Shown here: piece after piece, positions 1 through 4,572 of the stretch | How positions within the stretch are numbered: position 1 is the stretch's first letter | Layout: each line of letters starts with the position of its first letter | Assembly (NCBI GenBank): GCA_019420135.1 | Contig: JAHZHS010000070.1 | Span: 2,542 to 8,465 of the forward strand | Origin: Oscillospiraceae bacterium | GTDB taxonomy: Bacteria > Bacillota > Clostridia > Oscillospirales > Ruminococcaceae | Reading direction: 5' to 3' | Length of the DNA stretch: 5,924 bases | The notes under the pieces: generated by a model | What the model saw: only the letters and a program-made list of their open reading frames with translations | Told to the model about the DNA's origin: nothing | Databases searched by the model: none | Made by a program: the position numbers and the translations under genes

Positions 1-1338
1 AATGTTGAAGTAGACCAACAGGGTGGTGGTATCCACGATGGTGGTGATGAGGGGGGATGCCATGACCGCCGGGTCGATGCCGATGCGGTTGGCGGTGACG
101 GGCAGCAGGGCGCCCAGCAGCTGGGAGATGAGCACCGTCAGCACCAGGGTCAGGCAGACGACGGCCGCCACCGGCATGGCGATGTGGTCAAAGACCAGCA
201 GCTTGACAAAGTTGCAGACAGCCAGGGTGCCGCCGCAGAGGATGGCCACCCGGAATTCCCGCCACAGGACACGGGGCAGGTCGCGGCCGCGGATCTCGCC
301 CAGGGCAATGCCGCGGATGATGGTGGAGGTGCTCTGGCTGCCCGCGTTGCCGCCGGTATCGGTGAGCATGGGGATGTAGGCGGTGAGCACCGTCACAGCG
401 GCCAAAGCATCCTCGTAGCTGCGGATAACCAGGCTGGAGAAGGTGGCGCTGACCATCAGAAACAGCAGCCAGGGGGCGCGGCTCTTGTACAGATCCCACA
501 TGCTGCGCCGGAAATAAGGCTTGTCGGTGGGGGCCATAGCGGACATCTTGGCGATGTCCTCGTCGGCCTCATCCTGCAGGATGGAGATGGCGTCGTCCAC
601 CGTGACGATGCCTACCAGGCGCTTTTCCCCGTCCACCACGGGCACTGCCAGCAGGCCGTACTTTTCAAACAGATGGGAAGTCTGTTCCTGGTCGGTGGAG
701 GTGGTGACGCTGACCACATTGGTGTCCATAAAATCATCAATGCGGCGGTCCTCGTTTTTCTCCAGCACCAGGGAGCGCAGGGAGACCACGCCCACCAGGG
801 TACGGTCGGGGTTGGTGACGTAGCAGTTGTTGATGGTTTCCTTGTCGATGCCGTTTTTGCGGATGGCATCCATGGCCTGGCGGACGGTCATGTCGGGGCG
901 CAGTTCCATGAACTCGGTGGTCATGACACCGCCGGCGGAATCCTCCGGGTATTTGAGCAGCTCGTTGATCATCTGGCGGGTATCGGGGGCTGCCTGGGCC
1001 AGAATGCGCTTGACCACGCTGGCAGGCATCTCCTCCACCAGGTCGGTGGCATCATCCACAAACAGCTCGTCGATGACCAGCTTGAGCTCCCGGTCGGACA
1101 GGCCCTGGATCAGAGCCTCCTGGGTCTCGGGGGTAAGTTCCGCAAAGACTTCGGCGGCCAGATCCTTGGGCATCAGCCGGAAGAGGACCGGCATTTTCTC
1201 CTGGGGGAGATCCTCAAACACGGCGGCCAGATCCGGCGCGTTGAGGGTCTCCATCACATCCCGCAGGCTCTGGTACTTTTTGGCGTCATCCAAGTGCGCC
1301 AGCATATTCTTGAGGGTCTGGATTGCAGTATCGGACAT
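1..1338 (-). CDS. mgtE: MgtE magnesium transporter, 3' end cut by window
   Basis: Membrane Mg2+ channel/transporter that lets Mg2+ into the cell and is gated by Mg2+ binding to its own cytosolic domains. The open frame runs to base 1 with no stop (446 codons seen; the family is about 450), so only a few C-terminal residues are missing. Visible parts: an N-terminal helical MgtE_N domain (about 1-130) rich in DLAAVFEDLP-like repeats; two CBS domains (about 135-200, with SAGGVMT at 134-140, and about 204-260, ending VGIVTVDDA); then a membrane part from about residue 289. The family signature MLTDTGGNAGSQ is at 324-335. The last helix has DPAVMASPLITTIVD; its final Asp436 matches the pore aspartate known from Thermus MgtE. 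The start ATG (1338-1336) follows an AAGGAGG site (1347-1353) by 8 bases. No neighbour shares its transcript inside the window. A long leader with a terminator lies upstream, so expression is probably attenuated, plausibly by Mg2+ (inference). Confidence 0.96.
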   Translation of the reverse strand, partial: MSDTAIQTLKNMLAHLDDAKKYQSLRDVMETLNAPDLAAVFEDLPQEKMPVLFRLMPKDLAAEVFAELTPETQEALIQGLSDRELKLVIDELFVDDATDLVEEMPASVVKRILAQAAPDTRQMINELLKYPEDSAGGVMTTEFMELRPDMTVRQAMDAIRKNGIDKETINNCYVTNPDRTLVGVVSLRSLVLEKNEDRRIDDFMDTNVVSVTTSTDQEQTSHLFEKYGLLAVPVVDGEKRLVGIVTVDDAISILQDEADEDIAKMSAMAPTDKPYFRRSMWDLYKSRAPWLLFLMVSATFSSLVIRSYEDALAAVTVLTAYIPMLTDTGGNAGSQSTSTIIRGIALGEIRGRDLPRVLWREFRVAILCGGTLAVCNFVKLLVFDHIAMPVAAVVCLTLVLTVLISQLLGALLPVTANRIGIDPAVMASPLITTIVDTTTLLVYFNI

Positions 1339-1645
1339 TGGGGTTGCCTCCTTTTTTCGGGCAGCCGGTGTTCCGATGCGCATACGCCGCACAATGCCCC
1401 TCCGGCGGGCACTCTGCCCCCGGAACGGCAAAAGAAAAGGCGCGTCATGCAGTGCAGACGCGCGCTGAACAAGCAGGCCGACCGGTCACGGAATTGCCCG
1501 CGTGTCCGGTCCGTCTGTCTCTGCGCATATGCACCCAAACATCAGTTGCCATCGTATTGTTCCATCGGTTCACTGGACTACCGGGAATCTCCATGCCGTA
1601 CCACCTGCCTTTCCTCTGTCAGTTTTTGACGGGACATGCCCGTAC
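1339..1645 (-). promoter_or_regulatory. Structured 5' leader of mgtE, candidate riboswitch/attenuator
   Basis: About 300 bases of untranslated leader lie between the predicted start of transcription and mgtE. In transcript order the stems are: ACGGG/CCCGT (1643-1629), which overlaps the predicted start; UUCC-CGGU pairing with ACCG-AU-GGAA (1587-1560); GACCGG-A-CACG pairing with CGUG-A-CCGGUC (1511-1480); the terminator (1463-1430); and GGGCA/UGCCC (1419-1407), extendable by flanking CCGG pairs. The span from transcription start to terminator is about 180 bases, the size of an aptamer plus expression platform. MgtE genes in Firmicutes are often preceded by the Mg2+-sensing M-box (ykoK leader). 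Here a short stretch (AGGTG then ATGGAGAT, near 1606-1588) recalls it, but the conserved core as I remember it is not intact, so no family is assigned. Confidence 0.5.
1430..1463 (-). terminator. Intrinsic terminator inside the mgtE leader (attenuator)
   Basis: Read on the minus strand, the arm GCGCGTC plus TGC pairs with GCA, a bulged T, then GACGCGC (1440-1463), and is followed at once by CTTTTCTTTT (1439-1430). It points toward mgtE and sits about 90 bases before its start codon. No gene lies upstream on this strand that would need it, since the next gene is divergent. The simplest reading is a regulated terminator in the mgtE leader. A competing pairing is visible: CAGACG at 1517-1512 can pair with CGTCTG in the left arm (1460-1455), which would stop the terminator from forming. 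The terminator is directly seen; the regulatory role is inferred. Confidence 0.8.
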
Positions 1646-1651
1646 ACGGTT

Positions 1652-1680
1652 ATCGTACCATCCCGCCGCCTGCAAGTCAA
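1652..1680 (-). promoter_or_regulatory. Predicted promoter of mgtE
   Basis: On the minus strand, TTGACT (1680-1675), a 17-base spacer and TACGAT (1657-1652) form a sigma-A-like promoter with expected start near 1645. A second possible -35, TTGACA (1724-1719), lies upstream with a weak -10 (TAAAAC, 18-base spacer), so tandem promoters are possible. Both would place the leader and its terminator inside the mgtE transcript. Confidence 0.6.
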
Positions 1681-1709
1681 GGCAAAATCTTTCAGTTTTA
1701 CAAACAATT

Positions 1710-1725
1710 TTTGACGCCTGTCAAA
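1710..1725. promoter_or_regulatory. Inverted repeat between divergent promoters, possible operator
   Basis: TTTGAC, four bases, GTCAAA is a perfect 6+6 inverted repeat placed between the mgtE promoter (1652-1680) and the HAD gene promoter (1749-1777). Its right half contains the alternative TTGACA -35 for the minus strand. The symmetry and position fit a regulator binding site, but part of the symmetry could simply come from the -35-like sequence. Nothing else supports it. Confidence 0.3.
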
Positions 1726-1748
1726 CGCCCCTTCCCCCGGCCGCCCGG

Positions 1749-1777
1749 TTGCAATCAAAGAGCAAATCCGATACAAT
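1749..1777 (+). promoter_or_regulatory. Predicted promoter of the HAD hydrolase gene
   Basis: TTGCAA (1749-1754), a 17-base spacer and TACAAT (1772-1777) make a good sigma-A-like promoter, with transcription expected from about 1784 and a leader of about 69 bases before the ATG at 1853. Confidence 0.7.
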
Positions 1778-1813
1778 AAAACTTGCTGCCATGGGCGCAG
1801 TGCAATCCGTTTC

Positions 1814-1830
1814 GGGGAGCATATCTCCCC
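1814..1830 (+). other. Hairpin just upstream of the HAD gene ribosome site
   Basis: GGGGAG, loop CATAT, CTCCCC gives a 6-bp stem ending 7 bases before the AAAGGAAG ribosome site (1836-1843). It has no U-tract, so it is not a terminator. It could stabilise the mRNA 5' end or limit ribosome access; it does not itself cover the ribosome site. Confidence 0.45.
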
Positions 1831-1852
1831 GCGTGAAAGGAAGTTTTCTGCC

Positions 1853-2533
1853 ATGATCCAAGGCGTTATTTTTGATATGGACGGCCTGATGTTCGACACC
1901 GAGCGCATCTGGACAACACTGTGGGCCCCGGCCCTGAAAAAGCTGGGTCTGCCCGCCCCCTGCGAGGCTTTTGTGTCGGGAGCCCGCGGCCTGGCCGGGG
2001 AGAACATGCTGCGGCATCTGCGGCACTACTATCCCCAGTGCGACCCCAACGTCCTGCTGGCCGCCGTGCGGGAGGAAGGCAAGACGGCCCTGGCCAACGG
2101 TGCACCCGCCAAGCCGGGCCTGTTTGCCCTCTTGGACTATCTGGAGGAGAAAAAGATCCCCCGCATTGTGGCCAGCTCCAGCTCCCACGAGACCATCCAG
2201 CGGTATCTGCGCATTTCGGGGGCAGACCGGTACTTTACCGATACCGTCTGCGGCGACGACGCCAAGGCATCCAAACCCGATCCGGAGATCTTCCTGGTGG
2301 CGGCAGAACATCTTGGCCTGCCTGCCAGCGACTGCCTGGTGCTGGAGGACAGCTTCAACGGTGTGCGGGCGGGCCATGCCTCCGGCGCCGTGACCGTCAT
2401 GGTGCCCGACCTGCAGCAGCCCACCGAGGAGATCCTCTCCCTGTGCGATGCCTGCTGCAAGGACCTCAACGAAGTGCTGGACCATCTGCGCCGGGGCGGC
2501 GACGAACCGTTTCCCCGAAAAAATCCCCATTGA
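1853..2533 (+). CDS. HAD-superfamily hydrolase, beta-phosphoglucomutase-like
   Basis: Cytosolic phosphatase or phosphomutase of 226 residues, the usual length for this subfamily. All four HAD motifs are visible: motif I DMDG at 8-11 (nucleophile Asp8, acid/base Asp10); motif II VASSSS with Ser108; motif III Lys141 in SKPDPEIF; motif IV EDS with Glu165-Asp166. Residues about 15-85 form the small helical cap, followed by the Rossmann-like core. This layout is that of the beta-phosphoglucomutase / sugar-phosphatase / pseudouridine-5'-phosphatase group. Substrate cannot be told from sequence alone, because these enzymes are promiscuous. The start is set by AAAGGAAG at 1836-1843 and by the MIQGVIFDMDG opening typical of the family. 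The gene is transcribed alone from its own promoter. No convincing terminator follows; the 4-bp CCCC/GGGG hairpin at 2525-2538 is followed by A's, not T's. The tail after about residue 213 is charged and Pro-rich. Confidence 0.92.
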   Translation: MIQGVIFDMDGLMFDTERIWTTLWAPALKKLGLPAPCEAFVSGARGLAGENMLRHLRHYYPQCDPNVLLAAVREEGKTALANGAPAKPGLFALLDYLEEKKIPRIVASSSSHETIQRYLRISGADRYFTDTVCGDDAKASKPDPEIFLVAAEHLGLPASDCLVLEDSFNGVRAGHASGAVTVMVPDLQQPTEEILSLCDACCKDLNEVLDHLRRGGDEPFPRKNPH

Positions 2534-2539
2534 CCGGGG

Positions 2540-2602
2540 CAAAAAAATATTTTGAATTTTTCCCCAAAAATGCTTGACATCCCCCACCCCCTGTGTTATT
2601 AT
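2540..2602 (+). promoter_or_regulatory. Strong promoter with UP-like AT tract for tRNA-Arg
   Basis: TTGACA (2574-2579, perfect consensus), a 17-base spacer and TATTAT (2597-2602) place the start near 2609, seven bases before the mature tRNA. The 30 bases just upstream are runs of A and T, as in the UP elements of stable-RNA promoters, in contrast to the GC-rich surroundings. Confidence 0.85.
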
Positions 2603-2615
2603 ACTTCTTGCAGTT

Positions 2616-2692
2616 GCGCTGGTAGCTCAGCTGGATAGAGTGTCTGACTACGAATCAGAAGGCCGGGGGTTCGAGTCCCTTCCAGCGCACCA
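2616..2692 (+). tRNA. tRNA-Arg, anticodon ACG
   Basis: A complete 77-base cloverleaf with encoded CCA. The acceptor arm GCGCTGG (2616-2622) pairs with CCAGCGC (2682-2688), discriminator A2689, then CCA. The D-arm has TAGCTCAGCTGGATAGAG; the anticodon stem TCTGA/TCAGA encloses the loop CTACGAA, anticodon ACG; the T-loop is TTCGAGT on a stem with two G-T wobbles. A34 would be edited to inosine by TadA, letting it read CGU, CGC and CGA. It is a single-gene transcript with its own promoter and terminator. Its last 16 bases are duplicated at 2843-2858. Confidence 0.97.
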
Positions 2693-2769
2693 AAGAAGAG
2701 GTTTTACGGAAACGTGAGGCCTCTTCTTTTTTGTTGTTCCCGGGATGCCTCGGAAGGGACGAGAAAAGC
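2677..2769 (+). repeat. Direct repeat copy 1 (tRNA 3' end + terminator + 37 bases)
   Basis: Copy 1 of a 93-base direct repeat whose partner starts 166 bases downstream (2843-2935). It covers the last 16 bases of tRNA-Arg, the whole terminator and the following stretch ending GAGAAAAGC. Alignment is gap-free with 6 mismatches (2716, 2719, 2720, 2739, 2745, 2749), about 94% identity. Flanking sequence on both sides is unrelated between copies. Confidence 0.95.
2692..2732 (+). terminator. Terminator of tRNA-Arg
   Basis: A continuous 17-bp stem (2692-2708 with 2713-2729, three G-U pairs) is capped by a GAAA tetraloop and ends in a T-run (2727-2732). The stem begins at the final A of the tRNA CCA, so the terminator directly abuts the mature 3' end. 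Confidence 0.92.
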
Positions 2770-2771
2770 CC

Positions 2772-2794
2772 GTCCGGCCGTTTTGCGTACCGGC
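2772..2794 (+). repeat. Short direct repeat, copy A
   Basis: A 23-base stretch beginning GTCCGGCCG and ending TGCGTACCGGC recurs at 3050-3072 with two mismatches. Copy A lies just after the tRNA terminator repeat and runs into the large palindrome at 2793. Confidence 0.8.
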
Positions 2795-2829
2795 CGGGCC
2801 CGACAGTCCTGCGGACTGTCGGGCCCGGC
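2793..2829. repeat. Perfect 17-bp GC-rich palindrome
   Basis: Bases 2793-2809 are the exact reverse complement of 2813-2829, with the 3-base loop TGC. No T-run follows on either strand, so it is not a classical terminator. It sits between the two copies of the tRNA-tail repeat. It resembles repetitive extragenic palindromes in form; I cannot see whether it is repeated elsewhere. Confidence 0.9.
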
Positions 2830-2842
2830 GCGGGAGAGGGGC

Positions 2843-2935
2843 CCCTTCCAGCGCACCAAAGAAGAGGTTTTACGGAAACGTAAGATCTCTTCTTTTTTGT
2901 TGTTTCCGGGTTGCATCGGAAGGGACGAGAAAAGC
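2843..2935 (+). repeat. Direct repeat copy 2 (tRNA-Arg tail remnant + terminator)
   Basis: Second copy of the 93-base repeat. The first 16 bases (2843-2858) are an exact copy of the tRNA-Arg 3' end including CCA, but there is no tRNA body before them: upstream is unrelated GC-rich sequence. It is therefore a tRNA-tail remnant and not a tRNA gene. Confidence 0.95.
2858..2898 (+). terminator. Second copy of the tRNA terminator
   Basis: The same 17-bp stem (2858-2874 with 2879-2895), GAAA loop and T-run as after the tRNA. Three substitutions separate its right arm from copy 1 and all keep pairing: two T-G wobbles become T-A (2871/2882, 2868/2885) and one G-C becomes G-T (2867/2886). It should still terminate transcripts, for instance any read-through from the tRNA. 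Confidence 0.75.
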
Positions 2936-2937
2936 TG

Positions 2938-2958
2938 CGCAGGCGACCGCCGCCTGCG
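2938..2958. repeat. 8-bp GC-rich hairpin after repeat copy 2
   Basis: CGCAGGCG, loop ACCGC, CGCCTGCG. It begins three bases after the end of repeat copy 2, in about the same place where copy 1 is followed by the 17-bp palindrome, but the sequence is different. No T-run follows. Confidence 0.6.
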
Positions 2959-3049
2959 GCGGAAACAGGGAGCCGGAGCAGGGGCCGCGGTCGCAGAGGA
3001 CAAGCCCCTTCCATGGGGCACCGTCCGATGCGGGCACCGCAACCCGTAA

Positions 3050-3072
3050 GTCTGGCCGCTTTGCGTACCGGC
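3050..3072 (+). repeat. Short direct repeat, copy B
   Basis: Matches 2772-2794 over 23 bases with two C/T differences (3053 and 3059). It lies 278 bases from copy A and just before the promoter of the 68-codon gene. Confidence 0.8.
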
Positions 3073-3093
3073 GCAACAAAATGGTCATTTTCA

Positions 3094-3122
3094 TTGCAGT
3101 ACGCTACCCCTCATGCTATACT
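3094..3122 (+). promoter_or_regulatory. Predicted extended -10 promoter for the small-gene pair
   Basis: TTGCAG (3094-3099), a 17-base spacer and TATACT (3117-3122) preceded by TGC (an extended -10). Start expected near 3129, about 33 bases before the ATG at 3162. The -35 is weak, which fits the presence of the TG extension. Confidence 0.65.
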
Positions 3123-3161
3123 GGATTACAGACAACACAAAAAAAGGGAGGGGCGAATTCC

Positions 3162-3368
3162 ATGTGCCGCAGGGAAGATCCAAAGCGGGACCCGGCCAAG
3201 CCGGACTCCGCCATCCTCCGCCATCCCGCTGATCCGGACCGGGACGCCCCCGATGCCATGGCGGCAACACGGGAACTATCCGAAAATCCTGCACTGCGGT
3301 CCAAGATCCTCCATGGGATGAAGGCACCCCTGGAAGAATGCGTGCCGGAAGATGAGGTCAGCTGGTAA
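3162..3368 (+). CDS. Small hydrophilic protein of unknown function (68 aa)
   Basis: I do not recognise this protein. The start at 3162 follows a purine-rich AAGGGAGG site (3144-3151) and a promoter at 3094-3122; the frame stays open upstream to 2745 but that part is repeat sequence with no ribosome site. The 68 residues are strongly charged and Pro-rich (nine prolines), with no signal peptide or membrane segment. Residues 1-30 look disordered (REDPKRDPAKPD). Residues about 31-53 could form a helix (AMAATRELSENPALRSKIL), followed by an acidic tail ending PLEECVPEDEVSW. A short helix plus acidic tail is common in small antitoxins and adaptor-like proteins, but no toxin partner is evident next door, so this is only a possibility. 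The next gene starts 95 bases on with no clear promoter between, so the two may be co-transcribed. Confidence 0.7.
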   Translation: MCRREDPKRDPAKPDSAILRHPADPDRDAPDAMAATRELSENPALRSKILHGMKAPLEECVPEDEVSW

Positions 3369-3463
3369 GCGGCTCAGACCGCGGGGCGGACTGCCGGGAC
3401 CACCCTGGTCTGCTGTGGCCCTATCCATTTTCCCTTATATCCAACGGAGAAAGGAGCCTGACG

Positions 3464-3715
3464 ATGATTTCCATTTTCAGCCGCTGTGAGCTGACCGTCT
3501 GCCCCACCCTGGAGCAGAGCCAGAAGATTTCCGCCGCGCTGGATCAGGCCGGTATCGAGTACCACGTTGCCTCCCGCAGCCGGACTTCTCCCTCGGTATT
3601 CGCCGCAGGCACGCGGGAGCGCTCCGGCACTTTCGGGCAGAGCATGGCCGACTCCTGGACCTACACCATCTACGTCAGGCGTGAGGATCTGGAGCGGGCC
3701 CGCGGATGCCTGTAA
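3464..3715 (+). CDS. Small alpha/beta protein, DUF2007-like (83 aa)
   Basis: Cytosolic protein of unknown role. The start is set by AAGGAG at 3451-3456, 7 bases before the ATG. The pattern is strand (ELTVC, 9-13), helix (LEQSQKISAALDQAG, 16-30), strand (IEYHVAS, 31-37), an Arg/Ser/Gly-rich loop (38-62), strand (TYTIYV, 66-71) and helix (REDLERARGCL, 73-83). A helix that follows 'v..eD...A..' at the end and an opening where a helix counts residues before 'GI.y.v' are features of the DUF2007 / putative signal-transducing family, which are small GlnB-like ferredoxin-fold proteins. The match is by eye only. It is the last gene before the bidirectional terminator at 3731 and probably shares a transcript with the 68-codon gene. 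Confidence 0.75.
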   Translation: MISIFSRCELTVCPTLEQSQKISAALDQAGIEYHVASRSRTSPSVFAAGTRERSGTFGQSMADSWTYTIYVRREDLERARGCL

Positions 3716-3726
3716 TTATTCCCACA

Positions 3727-3780
3727 GAAAAACAGCCCCTGCCCATTCTTTCATGATGGGCAGGGGCTGTTCTTGTTTTT
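3727..3780. terminator. Bidirectional intrinsic terminator between converging genes
   Basis: A perfect 16-bp stem (3731-3746 with 3756-3771) with a 9-base loop. On the plus strand it is followed by CTTGTTTTT (3772-3780), ending the small-gene transcript. On the minus strand it is followed by a T-run (3732-3727), ending the ABC exporter transcript 28 bases after its stop codon. Confidence 0.93.
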
Positions 3781-3798
3781 CTCGTTATAGGCCGGCAA

Positions 3799-4557
3799 TC
3801 AGGCCTGGCCATTCTGCATGGCGGTCTCGTACTGGGTGCACACCTCGTCCGCCGGGCCGTCCGCACGCTTGACACCGTGATCCAGCCAGATGGCACGGTT
3901 GCACAAATTGCGCACTGCGCCGGAATCGTGGCTGACAAACAACAGGGTGGTTCCGTCCGCCAGCATCCCTTCCAGGCGCTTTATGCACTTCTGCTGGAAC
4001 ATGAAGTCACCGACGGCAAGCACCTCGTCCACAACCAGCAGGTCCGCCTTGACCTCGGTGGCAATGGAAAAGCCGAGGCGGGCGATCATGCCGGAGGAGA
4101 AATTCTTGACGGGAACGTCAATAAAATCCTTCAGCTCGGAAAAATCAATGATGCTCTGGAAATGCTCGTCCATATAGGCACGATCAAATCCCAGCACCGC
4201 GCCATTCAGATAAATGTTCTCCCGGGCGGTGAGGTCCATGTCGAACCCCGCTCCCAGCTCGATCATGGGCGCAATGCTGCCCCGCACGGTGCAGCTTCCG
4301 GTGCTGGGATACATGACACCCGCAATCACCTTCAGCATGGTACTCTTGCCGCTGCCGTTGCGTCCGATCAGCGCCACAGACTCTCCCCGATTGACCGAAA
4401 GGCTGACATTCTTGAGGGCAAAAAATTCGTTGAACATCAACTTGCCGCGGGCCAGTTTGACAACATATTCCTTCAGCGTTTCTGTTTTTTCCTGCGCCAG
4501 ATTGAAACGCATCGATACATCATGAACCTCTACCAAAGGCAGCGATTTTTCTTCCAT
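3799..4557 (-). CDS. Polysaccharide/teichoic acid ABC exporter, ATP-binding subunit
   Basis: ATPase of the Wzt/TagH/RfbB family, which drives export of lipid-linked cell-surface glycopolymer through a membrane partner. Of 252 residues: Walker A GRNGSGKST at 65-73; the family stretch ELGAGFDMDLTARENIYLNG at 100-119, with Glu100 about where other ABC ATPases have the Q-loop glutamine; ABC signature FSSGM at 153-157; Walker B plus catalytic glutamate LLVVDE at 173-178 with the D-loop after it; switch His210 in SHD. The long N-terminal insert before Walker A (20-45) is typical of this family. The protein stops soon after the nucleotide-binding domain: there is no C-terminal carbohydrate-binding domain as in E. 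coli O9a Wzt, nor the long tail of Bacillus TagH. Start set by AAGGAG (4574-4569). It follows the permease gene by 15 bases, so the two form an operon; a terminator follows. Polymer identity cannot be read from this. Confidence 0.94.
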   Translation of the reverse strand: MEEKSLPLVEVHDVSMRFNLAQEKTETLKEYVVKLARGKLMFNEFFALKNVSLSVNRGESVALIGRNGSGKSTMLKVIAGVMYPSTGSCTVRGSIAPMIELGAGFDMDLTARENIYLNGAVLGFDRAYMDEHFQSIIDFSELKDFIDVPVKNFSSGMIARLGFSIATEVKADLLVVDEVLAVGDFMFQQKCIKRLEGMLADGTTLLFVSHDSGAVRNLCNRAIWLDHGVKRADGPADEVCTQYETAMQNGQA

Positions 4558-4572
4558 GTGGCGTTTCTCTCC

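Larger units (their letters stand above)
2936..3093. other. GC-rich non-coding stretch with repeat fragments
   Basis: No gene is supported here. It holds the hairpin at 2938-2958, a possible degenerate third tRNA tail (GCCCCTTCCA, four extra bases, GGCACC near 3004-3021, itself able to fold as GCCCC/GGGGC) and copy B of the short repeat. Open frames that cross it have no ribosome site and change with the repeats. Confidence 0.5.

Noticed and set aside
1588..1610. T-box-like AGGTGGTACGGCA in the mgtE leader
   Set aside because: It resembles the T-box motif (AGGGTGGNACCGCG) but with mismatches. It is not next to the terminator, has no room for a specifier stem after the promoter, and mgtE is not an amino acid gene.
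184..1629. 481-codon open frame on the plus strand
   Set aside because: It is antisense to mgtE, whose domains and motifs are unmistakable. Its product is low-complexity, rich in Gly, His and Gln, as expected from the opposite strand of GC-rich coding DNA.
1339..1645. Calling the mgtE leader an M-box outright
   Set aside because: Context fits, but the conserved core segments I remember are not intact, and I cannot run a covariance model.
2525..2538. Terminator after the HAD gene
   Set aside because: The CCCC/GGGG stem is only 4 bp and is followed by A's on the plus strand. The AT tracts are better explained as an UP element of the tRNA promoter.
1721..2587. 288-codon open frame on the minus strand
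   Set aside because: Mirror of the HAD gene, which carries all four catalytic motifs. The antisense product shows no family features.
2843..2858. A second tRNA gene
   Set aside because: Only the last 16 bases of a tRNA are present; no acceptor 5' strand, D-arm or anticodon arm lies upstream.
2655..3094. Minus-strand open frames with a repeated peptide (FRKTSSLVRWKG)
   Set aside because: The peptide repeat comes from translating the duplicated tRNA tail and terminator backwards, so it is not a protein repeat.
2745..3368. Long 207-codon version of the small gene
   Set aside because: The extra N-terminal part crosses repeats and palindromes and has no ribosome site; the start at 3162 has both promoter and ribosome site.
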